Assembly: GCF_040958095.1 (NCBI RefSeq)
Contig: NC_091156.1
Coordinates: 16,593,189-16,657,188, forward strand
Length of the DNA stretch: 64,000 bases
Direction of reading: 5' to 3'
From: Procambarus clarkii
Lineage: Eukaryota > Arthropoda > Malacostraca > Decapoda > Cambaridae
The notes below the pieces were generated by a model that did no database searches, had not been told where the DNA came from, and was given only the letters and a program-made list of their open reading frames with translations. The translations under genes and the position numbers were made by a program. Below are positions 1 to 11,700 of the stretch, one piece after another. Position 1 is the stretch's first letter. Each line of letters begins with the position of its first letter.

Positions 1-330
1 AATGTGTGTATTGTGTGTAATATATTTAAGTGTTAATTACAGTATGATCTACACTGTACCCAAAACTGAGTAATAGTAATAACTGAAAATTATAATTACA
101 TTCTGATCAAAATATATGTTTTAATTACATTAATTAATTTTGGTATCAGTGATATACTATACAAGTCTGCACTGGGAATCAATTTAATTAAATTGTCAAA
201 GAACAAAGCACTTAGAACCAAAGATTGGAAGTAAGACCTTCAGCAAGAGCCCCAAACTAGAGAGGAAGACAGTGCATTGGTCAACTGCACCACCTTCATA
301 TTATATGTTATCCACCTTTCACAACACCTC
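1..330. other. AT-rich DNA, no gene seen
   Basis: AT-rich sequence before the first minisatellite. I see no coding frame, RNA gene or recognisable repeat. Confidence 0.5.
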
Positions 331-1850
331 ACTCTCACTTCTCACTGTAAGACCATTCTCACTCACACTTCTCACTGTAAGAACATTCTCACTCTCACTT
401 CTCACTGTAAGAACATTCTCACTCACACTTCTCACTGTAAGACCATTCTCACTCACACTTCTCACTGTAAGAACATTCTCACTCACACTTCTCACTGTAA
501 GACCATTCTCACTCACACTTCTCACTGTAAGAACATTCTCACTCACACTTCTCACTGTAAGACCATTCTCACTCACACTTCTCACTGTAAGAACATTCTC
601 ACTCACACTTCTCACTGTAAGAACATTCTCACTCACACTTCTCACTGTAAGAACATTCTCACTCACACTTCTCACTGTAAGACCATTCTCACTCTCACTT
701 CTCACTGTAAGACCATTCTCACTCACACTTCTCACTGTAAGAACATTCTCACTCTCCCTTCTCACTGTAAGAACATTCTCACTCACTTCTCACTGTAAGA
801 ACATTCTCACTCTCACTTCTCACTGTAAGAACATTCTCACTCTCCCTTCTCACTGTAAGGCCATTCTCAGTCTCCCTTCTCACTATGTAAGATCATTCTC
901 ACTCACACTTCTCACTGTGTAAGATAATTCTCACTCACACTTCTCACTGTAAGAACATTCTCACTCTCACTTTTCACTGTGTAAGATCATTCTCACTCAC
1001 ACTTTTCACTGTGTAAGATCATTCTCACTCACACTTCTCACTGTGTAAGATTATTCTCACTCTCACTTCTCACTGTAAGACCGTTCTCACTCTCACTTCT
1101 CACTGTGTAAGAACATTCTCACTCACACTTCTCACTGTAAGAACATTCTCACTCTCACTTCTCACTGTAAGAACATTCTCACTCTCACTTCTCACTGTAA
1201 GAACATTCTCACTCACACTTCTCACTGTAAGAACATTCTCACTCACACTTCTCACTGTGTAAGATCATTCTCACTCACACTTCTCACTGTAAGACCATTC
1301 TCACTCACACTTCTCACTGTAAGAACATTCTCACTCTCACTTCTCACTGTAAGAACATTTTCACTCTCACTTCTCACTGTGTAAGATCATTCTCACTCTC
1401 ACTTCTCACTGTAAGACCATTCTCACTCACACTTCTCACTGTAAGAACATTCTCACTCTCACTTCTCACTGTAAGAACATTCTCACTCTCACTTCTCACT
1501 GTAAGAACATTCTCACTCACACTTCTCACTGTAAGAACATTCTCACTCACACTTCTCACTGTAAGAACATTCTCACTCACACTTCTCACTGTGTAAGAAC
1601 ATTCTCACTCTCACTTCTCACTGTAAGAACATTCTCACTCACACTTCTCACTGTAAGAACATTCTCACTCACACTTCTCACTGTAAGAACATTCTCACTC
1701 ACACTTCTCACTGTGTAAGAACATTCTCACTCACACTTCTCACTGTGTAAGACCATTCTCGCTCACACTTCTCACTGTGTAAGACCATTCTCACTCACAC
1801 TTCTCACTGTGTAAGACCATTCTCACTCACACTTCTCACTGTGTAAGAAC
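331..1850. repeat. 30/32-bp minisatellite
   Basis: About 50 head-to-tail copies of a unit whose core reads CTCACTGTAAGAACATTCTC, followed by ACTCACACTT or ACTCTCACTT. The first part keeps a strict 30-bp period. From about 885 onward many units carry GTGTAAG instead of GTAAG and are 32 bp long. Because 30 is a multiple of three, the array stays open in several frames on both strands. These frames are repeat artefacts, not genes. It lies beyond the 3' end of the FASTKD-like gene. Confidence 0.97.
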
Positions 1851-2306
1851 AAGTTTCACTTTCACTATAAACATCCTTGAGCTGGGTTGCTTATAATGTT
1901 GCATTAAGAAAAAAAAGTAAAAAAAAAAAATGGAATTTTTACACTTCACTACAATAGTGTAACAATATATTTTAAGCTAAATTTAATTAGCTTTCAGAAA
2001 AATATAATTTATGCACCTTTTCTACATTGTATATAACTATAGTCTCATTAACTAATAACCATTCCTAGTTAAATGGGATAACTACCTTATAAAGCATCAC
2101 TAAGAAATTAATTTTTCAACTAAATATTCTAGAAATCTATATATTGTACATGTAAAACCGACTCTTGTTCAATTTTGTAGTATAACCATAATGGCAACAG
2201 AGTCTTCATAAGAATCACCAGATAAATTACAAAACATTAAAGCTTACTAGCAAACACTCAGCAATAATGATACAGGGAACCCAATGAATCATGTTTCCAT
2301 ATGTTG
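1851..2306. other. AT-rich 3' flank of the FASTKD-like gene
   Basis: AT-rich DNA with a poly(A)-like run near 1910-1930. No gene or repeat family recognised. Confidence 0.4.
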
Positions 2307-2312
2307 TTTATT
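2307..2312 (-). promoter_or_regulatory. candidate poly(A) signal of the FASTKD-like gene
   Basis: The minus strand reads AATAAA here, about 270 bases past the stop codon at 2585-2583. It would give a short 3' UTR. The hexamer is common in AT-rich DNA, so this is a candidate only. Confidence 0.35.
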
Positions 2313-2582
2313 GAATGGTTTCATAAAAATGCACCACCCATATACAGTAATACAAATTTACACCAAATGAACTTTTCACTGAGTGTGGTTGTAGTTCCAT
2401 ACACTTATTTGTGTCTAGTGTCTAAAGTGTCATTGAAAACACAGTAAAAGCATACAGAGCCAGTGCATCGTCTGGCAAATTTAACAAGTGGTTGAACTTG
2501 ATGCAAGTCCTACAGTATTAAATGCAGTGAGCTTCCAACTACACCACAGATACCTGAAAATATCTTAGGATGCAATTATTTC

Positions 2583-2744
2583 TCAGCCATTTATTTCTTC
2601 TTGACGTTCTGCTTGAGATTTTAGGATAACCCAGGCACTTTCCACGCGGCCATCTGAGACAAAGGAAGACCCTTGATTTAAGCAGCGTTCTAGACACTCG
2701 AGTTTTGAACGTAAACGTTTGCGGCTGTACTCCATGTGTGGCAC
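2583..2744 (-). CDS. FASTKD-like gene, coding exon 5 (end of RAP domain and stop)
   Basis: Codes residues 664-716 and a TGA stop at 2585-2583. The acceptor is a TTGTTATCTTGCAG tract ending at 2745. The first residues VPHMEYSRKRLRSKLECLER complete the RAP pattern: LGY-h-V-x-V, then V-P-x-x-E-Y, then a basic helix. It joins exon 4 in phase 0 across a 21.8-kb intron. Confidence 0.83.
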   Translation of the reverse strand: MPHMEYSRKRLRSKLECLERCLNQGSSFVSDGRVESAWVILKSQAERQEEING

Positions 2745-5700
2745 CTGCAAGATAACAACAATAATGAGATTGATAATTAAACAATTTATAATGAAAACAA
2801 ATATAAATAATATTACATTTGAATTCAACTCCTAGGCAGAAGGAAACATTTGGAAACATTTTATACCCCTGTTCACCTAGTAGTAAACAGGTACCCGTGA
2901 GTTAAGTAAATCAACGACCTAGAAGGACTGGGTTTAAAAGGGGGTTCAGATTGTGAGGGATCTAGATCCCTCAGCTAGTTTTCCTAGTTTCTAGATTAGA
3001 CTAGTCACTCTAGAAACTGAAGCTTTCAAAATAACATATGCTTGTTGGGTGTTGGATGAAAGCTCATGCTATGGACTATCATTTAAGGCTAGCAAGAAGT
3101 CTGTGATTACTCTGTAGAGGGAGTTACAGACTTTTCCTGTTTCTGTGAAAATAGGATTGGAGTTGAGAGTGAGTGAGTGTGAGAGGATAATTGACTAAAA
3201 CCATTAGAGGTGGTGGGGACAGTGGGGTGAACGTCGCCCCCCCCCCCCCCCACCATGTGAGACATCGCGCCAGTCCTAGGCCTCCCCCTCCTTGTGACGT
3301 CACGGGACGCCGCAGGGCGAGGCCATCTGTGATTGTTTTAGGCATCTCTGCTCCTAGCTGAGTTTTGGCGCGAACAGCTGTGATTGGGAGCGGCATGAGG
3401 GAACAGTGCCGGCTTAGTGCTGATTGGTCAACATAGGTAGGGGGGGAGAGATGGGCATTTTGAGTTCCCTTAGCCCGCCAAATCTTCAGTTTGAGCTGGG
3501 CAGCGAGTGGAGAAAGACGTAGCTGGGTGGGGGTGGCGCTGCCACCTCCCCCCCTTCCCGTTAATCGCTGTGTCATCCCTTGTTACTCATCGTGGATAGC
3601 ACTTCTGCCATCCTGGGTTGTGTCAAGGCCCAATGTGCATGAAAGTGGGGCCCATGAGTACGGAAGGAACAGTAACAAGCTAAGAGACAGTTTACAGTGT
3701 TCACCATGAGGCAGCTGTCAGGCCTCATGGTGTATCAGATTGATCCCTCATCCCTCGGGTCTGAGTATCCTGTCTAGTGTTAATGGACAATGGACAATTG
3801 GTGGAATAAGGGCAGTGTAAGTGGGGTGTTAATACAGGCCCCGGTTGGACTTTGAATTCCACCTGGCGGTGTCCATGTGGTGACGCCGCCGGCCATTGTC
3901 ACCCGAGTGTACGAGCGAGCATGCTGGTTTGATGGGAGTGTAGGTGATCTCCCATCCACGTGTGTATGCCGGTGGGTGCCAGCCAGCCAGCCTGAGGCAA
4001 GCGCCATGTGCGCGCCGCCCACCTTGGCCAGCCGCAAGGGGGGGGGGGGCCTCCCTCCAGGCCTCCCCGGCCAAACCCCCACCCCACCCCGCGCACCAGC
4101 TCAGCCCGGGTGGGGTGCTGTGATGTCACGCGCTACCCGTGGCTACCCCCTTAGGGCCACGAGGTGGCCACATGCCTTGGCCACTTTCCCGGGACAGCCT
4201 AGGGCCACATCTGGTTGACGCATGAGGAGCAAGCCAGCTAAGTGTTGTCCGCTAGTGTAGTAGTGACTTGGGAAATGAGGAAAAATAAGGGAAAGAGGGC
4301 AGTAGAAAGGAGTAGAAATAAGTACTATTACAGTGTGATGGGTACCGGTGAAATTCCCGGTAAGAGTTATCTCAAGAGCCTCGCCAGGCTAGAAAAGCAG
4401 CTGAGTGGCAGCTGTCAGGGGATCCAGGTGTTGGATAGGGGCGGTACCTGGAGATAGATATTATACACGGGACCACTCTGTATGTTAGTAGACTGACTAG
4501 AGTATGTAACCAGTCAGTGTAGAGATTTACCATATAAGTGATCCAGCCTGTCGATTCTATATAATCGTTCAGGCTGGATTAATGCCATAGAGTACCGTAA
4601 AATTATAATCATTAGAGGTAGGCAGGGATGTCAGTGGGGACCCCTGAAGTCTGTGTAGATAGTTACACATTACTTGGTGATATAATTTTCATTGATTATG
4701 TGAATGCCATTCCTATGTGTTCATTTGCATGTTTATGTACTGTGTTGTGTGGTAAGTCAGTAGGTGTGATTGCTGACTGATTGCCTAATGATGTCATTAG
4801 CATGTGGGGTATGCTGACGGCATCATTGTGTTGCAGGTTTGTGCAGTATTGTTTCAGTTTATACAATATTATTGCCCCAGGAACTGTGTTGAGGGTTTAA
4901 GGGACCTCTAGGATTATTCAGGGGAATTCACAGTACTTATTGAGAGCAGGCAATTGATGGGTTAATTGCCTTGCTGAGGCAAGTGTGTGTGTGTTCACAG
5001 TATTCCTTTGCAATCAGGTGCAAGAAGTAAAAGAGGGGGAGGGGCAGTAATATTAGTATACTTTTGTGTGTTGCACAACCGTGTGTCATTATTGTGTGGG
5101 CACAGTAATTAGCGAGTTGCAGTAGCCGCAACCATATGTGGGCAGTGCTGTTATGATGTTGCATGCCATTGTAGTGTGACCTATGTAACGCTGGGGTTAC
5201 TTTGTTTCTTTAAGTTGTGTTGAGGACTTAAGGATTCAGTGAGTTAATTAAGTAAAGGGGTAATTAACTGGATAAGGGGTGCACACTTAGTATTGTGGAG
5301 TGAGTGAGGGCTGTTAAGAGAGAACAGTGTTGAGCGAGAATGAGATACGTCTCGGGAGCAATTAATTGTCCATGTGACAACTAATTGACCACTCTAGCTA
5401 ATTATGTAATTAGCCTTCTCATCATGAATTCACGTAGTGGGAGAGGTTCTATCAGAGTCTGTCAGTACTTGTGTTAACGTAATATGCTCGAGACTAATTA
5501 CCTTTCAGGGGTATAGCAATTAGTGGCTCATGTTAATTAGTGGAGTAATTAGCATTGGAGAGCTCCGGTGACTCAGTAAAGCGAGGTCATGGAGCTAGCA
5601 TAAATCGTTGTATTAATCATATCCTGTCTGAGGACAGTGGATTATTGGCACATCTTGTTAATTAGGGTAATTAACTCCTTTCCCGTGAATTCACAGTGTT

Positions 5701-8700
5701 TGGTGAGACCTGCTTAGGCAGTGCGGAGTGAGACGTATTTCTGGATGATTAATTATCGGTCCTGGTGACAGTTAATTAATGGCTCAGCAGTAATTAGTGC
5801 CCTAATTAGGGTAATTAACACTCACTAGTAATTTTTTGACACAGACTGTGGAGAAGCTACCAAGTTAGGGTAGGCTTAGTTAACGTAACTCAATGGGGAT
5901 GTAATTAGTGGTCCGTTTGACCTTAATTGAGAATTACTCACTGAATACTTGCAAGGAGTCAAGTGTGGTGTAATATGTTGAGTTATTGTTAACAAGAGAG
6001 AGACAAGTGTTAAAGATTAACGTAGAGTATCATCATGTTGTTGTCTAGTGGGAGACAATTGTTTGTGATTACCGTAGTACTTTGTTGCTGACTGCTGCGA
6101 TCAGTCAATTAACGTAATTAATCACTTAAGGCAATTTCTTTTGGTTGTCGTCTGGTGACGAGAGTAGAGTCATCTAGGGATCTGTTGAGCTGTGTCCCAG
6201 AATCCCGCCTTGCCTGTCGGTGTATCTGGTTACAACAGGGCAACTTCTTATTGGGAGTTGCAAAGAGTGTTCACACGGGGTTGTGATAGGGGGGAGTCAC
6301 TGTTGGACTCCCGCCTAGTTACGTGGGTCTCTCCTGGGGGGCGGGAGGACCCCTAAGTTTGTGATTATAGTAGCTGTCAGGGAAACCGAGACACTATTGA
6401 TTGCCTGCTTGTGTCTTTGTCTTCAGTGGATATCCTTATTTGTTCAGTTAGTTCATGTTGTCAGCAAGATGGAGCCTGCTGTCACTTCTCGAGGGGCTGT
6501 TGAATAGCTGTGTTGCAAATGCCACTTGATGTACAATAACGTAACCATTCGCTGTGGTGTAACTTAGTCTGTGATATTTTTCTTTGTTTTGCAATATTGC
6601 GTCATCAGTGGGCACACCTGTGTTCAGGTTAGTTCAGTATGCAGCCTCACAGCAAGGGTTGCTATGTAGCTGGTTGTTATCGTGCCACTGGATTGACATT
6701 AATGTAATGTAAACTCGGTAATGTAGTAGTTAGTCTCTTGTTATTAATAAATTGTTATGTTATAGAAAACAGTCTTTGATGTCAACCCTTCAACCATATT
6801 ATTCCACCATATGTCTGCATATTATTAAATGTTGATGTGATCTTGATAAGGCGGCTGTTCTTGGGAATTCGAATTCCAATTCATAGCGCCACATCAAATA
6901 TAAATATTTGATTGTGAGAACCCGTCGGTTATCCTTTATTAGTTTTAACGTCCTGTTTAACTAGGAGGAGCCAGCGGCCTATTGTGGACAGGTTTTCACC
7001 CTTGGTGGTGGAGGCCTGGCGGTTTGCTCCCGCTTTTCCTTTTTCTACTGGACTCATGCTTAACTGCCGTGAGCAGACTTTAAACTTGTAGTCCACCTCT
7101 TAAGGGAGGTAGGCGTAGAGAAAAATCTCACACAGATTAACACTATCGAGTGCCCAGCACACGCCCCCTTCCCTCCTCGCACCTCAAGGTAGGTGGAGCG
7201 TTGAGTGTGAATTCACCACCACATAAATATGATTATAATCTTTTCAGCTGTGTGACCTTAATTTTCTTGCAGTTTTCTTGCAGTTAAATCTAGCAGTTTC
7301 CTGTATCTTTGCATATTATATTATAAAAGTGAGACTCATATGTATCTTATATGCAAATGTTATTTAGTGATTCAGAACACACCACAGCACCAGCACCACA
7401 GAATGCCACATCATCACATAACTAACAAACAAGACCAACAGGTAGGAGCCCTAACTAATCAGCCATTTGCATAGGCCACGACTTAAAGCTGCTTTAGTTA
7501 AGTTTGCAACAAACAAAAAACTAGCGTTGAATGTAATGAAACGCCATTTTCTGGGTGAGCCCCGGAGGCTCCCTGGAGCTTATCGGGCTAATGTATGTTA
7601 TATTAGACTGTGGCATTAGCTAAGGAGTTCAGACCTACCAGGGACCAGCGCCAGAACCTGGCCCCTTCAGAGAGGTTTCAGGGAGCAATGGCCCTGGAAA
7701 ACCCCCTTGTGGTTGGGGTTTTCTTTATCTGCCATCGACCGGGGTTAGGCACCCAGAAAGGTAGGCATATCAAAAACCCCACATGGTAAAAAACTAAAAC
7801 ATAAAACCGAACAGAGAGGTAGAAACTCACTACAATCCCAAGGAAACAAGCAAACATCACTTTTACTGCCGTGCCGATCATCCGCGCAGCCCTCCCCGCC
7901 CCGAGAGGGGGGGAGGGGGGAGCCCCGGACCTCACCACGCCGGCTGCCTAACATCAATTCGGAAGCTAAGCTTCAACCAACGTGAAAAAACCGCCGACTG
8001 GTGGGAGGGAGGGTTGCCAGGGAGCCTCCCGGGCTCACCTAGAAAATGGCGTTTCATTGCATTCAATGCTGGTTTTCTGTGGGGAGCCCCCTAAGGCTCC
8101 CTGGAGCTTCATACCCAAAGAGAAGGAAAAGAAAGGGCTGACCCGGGAGGTGGCCGCCACAAACTCCGCAACGCGAAGCCGAGACAACAGGCTGCAACCT
8201 GCGACCCAAGGCAACAAGAACACACAGGAGCAGACACACACATAAAGAACGGGCGACCAGGAACCTGTGCGACCCTCAAATCCTTGCGCCCAAAATGAGC
8301 CCTAGACGTCACGAACACAGCAGCGAAAGCTGCAAATGTCCGAACAGCACGGGCGCAAGGATAGACCACAGGCTGGAAGACTTAAAAGCTCTGTGGACTA
8401 CCTGAGAGACCCGAGCCCTGAAACAGGGAACGAGGGGAACCGGATCAACCCAAAGCGCATCCCCAGACATGGTACGCAGGTAACGGTAAAGAAGCTCGAC
8501 CGGACAACACAGGACACACCCCCGGCCAAACCAATCAAGCATCAATAACCCAAGAACCCCTCCGGAAAGCAGCCGTCTCAACCGTCACCAGAAGGACGGA
8601 GAAAGGCTGCAAACGTACGAACCTACCACCAGTACCAAAGAGCAAAAACCTGAACCAAAGGGGCTACCAAAAACTGAGAAGATAAGAGGGCACCCTGATC

Positions 8701-11700
8701 AAGGACCAGGATGGTCCAGGTGAAGCATGAGCAGGCCGGAGGTGAAACAAAACACGAGAAAGCGTACGGAACGGGGCAGATGTAACGTCCACCCCGAACG
8801 CAAGCCGGAGTGGCTCCGCCAGCACCGCACAAAACGAGGCGACAGTAAGAAACGTCAAATAACTGTAGTCCTGAAAACCCAAGAAAGGACAAGACAACCC
8901 GATGCGAAAGAGAAAACAACCTACGAAGAGAAGGAAAAAGGTGCATAGAAACACCAGGAACATCATACTGTCGCCGAGACGAAGCTAGCAGGTGGGACAC
9001 CATCAACAAAGCCATCTGATCACCACAGAGATGGTGATACCCGTGTCAAAATACCAGACACGAAGAGCCGAGGAGAAGGCCGAACCAGTCACGTACAGGA
9101 CCAGTCCGTCCTGCCGAAAAGGCGGAGTCGCGGGAAAACGCCCCGGGATCGGACACCTATCAAGCAGTGTCTGAAAATAAAGCTGGGTTGGCCACCAAGG
9201 GACCACGAGGACTACTCTCCTTGGGAATGGGCTCCAACCGAGCCAGAACCCGAAGCAACAGCTGGACTGGGAGAAGAGGAATAGGTACCTCCACCTCGAC
9301 CAGTCCTGCCGAAAGGCATCCACTGTGAACACCTTGCAGGCGGGTAAGGGCGCCACATAAAATGGGCGACGCCTAGACCATGCCGACTCGAAGACGTCCA
9401 TGGCCAGGAGTCCATACGTCTGGCAGAGCCAACAAAACGAGTCGGCGATGACTGGCCAATCCGCGAACAGAGGAATGAACCAAGACAGGCTGTCTGCCAG
9501 GACGTAGGACACACCTGGGACATGAACCTCACAGTTAGCCAAACCCCGAGAATCCAGCAAACGAGCCACTCGAAGGGACCAACCCCAAAGGTCAAACACC
9601 TAAGAGAAACCCTGTGGTTCCAGCAAAGAACCACCAAAACAGTTTGAATAGAGCTGAATTGTAGAGCACAGAGTGACCCGAACCCTCTGAAGCGCAAACC
9701 AGACAGCCCAAACTCCCAAACCGTGCTGTGAGCCCGACGCATGGACAGACCCCCACCATCCCCGGCCAACCTGGTAAGCACTGGTCACAAAGCCCCAGCC
9801 GAGAGATGACCCGTCCGTGAACACATCAAGCGAAGGCTCGGGGAGGTGCCAAGGCACGGAACCCCGGAAACCCCAAAGAAGCTGGTGACGCAGCACCAAC
9901 ACAAGATCCCCGGAGGAACGAACCCAACAATTGCAAGAGAGGCGGAAGGGGAGTCTCCGAAGGAGCCAAACAGACACCGAAGCCAAACCCGACCCTGCGG
10001 GCACACTAGCACGTCATAGTTCAGACTCCCACACAACTGCTCAAGCAACCGCCGAGCAACCCGGGACCCCCTCATGAACAGCCGAAGGCGGGACCACAGC
10101 TGCAGCAACACTTCTGGAGGGAAGGACAAGGAGTGGCCCAAGAATCCTAAACAAGACCCAGCCAGGTCCGAACCCGGGACAGAAACAGATGGAACGGCCT
10201 CCAGATCACCAGGAAACCAAACCCGGCGATCTGGAAAGAACCACACCCCTGGCGAGCAGACAAGCGGACTGACTGGGAGCCCACACCAGCAGGTCATGGA
10301 GGTAGGCCAGACACCGAATCTCAGACTCAGACAGGGCACTAAGATCCGGTAAAGATGCAAAAAATATACCAAGTGCCCATTACAAAATAGGGAAGGCAAC
10401 AAAAGCAGCAAGCCTGAAGCCCCACCACCAACTGTGCCAGTCCCAGAAAACTGGAGAGGAACGTGCTAAGAAGTGACTTGGAGGTCCAGGGCCACCATCC
10501 AGGCACCCGGCCCCAACAGAAGCCGGACAGGAGACAACCATCCTCCAAGGAGAGCATAAAATCCAGGGCGCAGACTGAAGAAGTCCAGAAGAACTGCAGA
10601 TGCGAAAGGTCCATGACTGCAAGGAGCAGACGGGAACCCCAGAAAGATGGGGCAGATCGACCACATCCAACGCACCCACTAAGATGACATGACGAAGTGT
10701 TGTAATCCACACGTTAGTAGGGATTATTAGCTAGAGGATCATTACTACAACACTTAACGAATGATGATTGGAAGTACATGTTAAGTAGACAGACTATGGA
10801 TCACATATCCTAGATAGGTCAAGGGATTAAGACCGCAGCTGTTAGCCAAACTAATAATTCCTGGAAAGAGGACTCAGGCTTCTAGGAACAAGGTTACCGC
10901 TTCTAGGGATAAGCTTCTAGGGATAAGGTTAATCGGATTATACCTTCCTTGAGAGGCGTGGTGAAATGTTTGAGGCCATGGCTGACTGGAGACAGTCTGG
11001 TTGTGGGAGTGGAATTAGCAAGTCCTCCGGGGTCTCCGTTTGTGGCAGCAGCGAAGTGTAGCAGACAGCTATGCGAGAGCCTGATGTGATCTTAGTGACC
11101 AAGTTAAGTCTGCAGTATGTGAGTATTGAATGTAAGACTAACCTGGTGTGAAGCGTTGTAGCAATTATTCAGTATTAGGGACTTAGGCGGAAGTTACGAG
11201 TGCAAGTGGTGAGCGTGGAGGTCAAGTGGTTTATGGGTATTGGAAGTGTATTTACCTAATAGAGTATGTTAATATGTTATTATTTGTCAGAGTCGATTTT
11301 GTGTAATTAAATGACACGACATATTTGGTGGCAGCGCAAACAGGTTTTGGAACACTTTGAGAGATGAAGGAAATGTTACTGATTTAGTTGGTGAGGGAAT
11401 GTTCGGGAATTGGTAGACGTCGGATTGTGTTGAGAACGGTGGTTACTAGACGGAGGAAAGAAAGGTCATGTGAGACCAGGTCAGAGGGGTTAGTTAATTA
11501 AAGGGACTAGGCCATTGTGGGGCGCATGTGTGGTTTATTTCTTTCCAGATTCCTGCAACGAGAGACGGCTAAGATGCAAGTCTGGATCACTGAATCATCG
11601 GGAGGCAAAACAAGTGCAGTGTTCGTAGTGCGGATTATACAGAGTGGCAAGGGAAACTAGCGCGGGTGAATGTAGGCCAGCGTGGGCCATGTGCGGGCCA

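Noticed and set aside
272..922. Long open frames on both strands over 272-1589
   Set aside because: They are translations of the 30-bp minisatellite; a unit length divisible by three keeps every stop-free frame open.
331..1850. CRISPR-like regular array
   Set aside because: Repeats are contiguous with no unique spacers, and the genome is eukaryotic. The same applies to the arrays at 18075-19230 and 54902-61098.
4937..5164. Small cysteine/histidine-rich frame on the minus strand
   Set aside because: Low-complexity chance frame inside the TAATTA-rich repeat, no homology recognised.
2958..6960. A second LTR element over 3-7 kb
   Set aside because: I looked for a direct repeat pair and found none, and no primer site or purine tract in the right places.
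7982..10710. Plus-strand frames over 8.0-10.7 kb and 28.9-32.3 kb
   Set aside because: GC-rich shadows of minus-strand DIRS coding sequence. The minus strand shows RT, RNase H and recombinase motifs.
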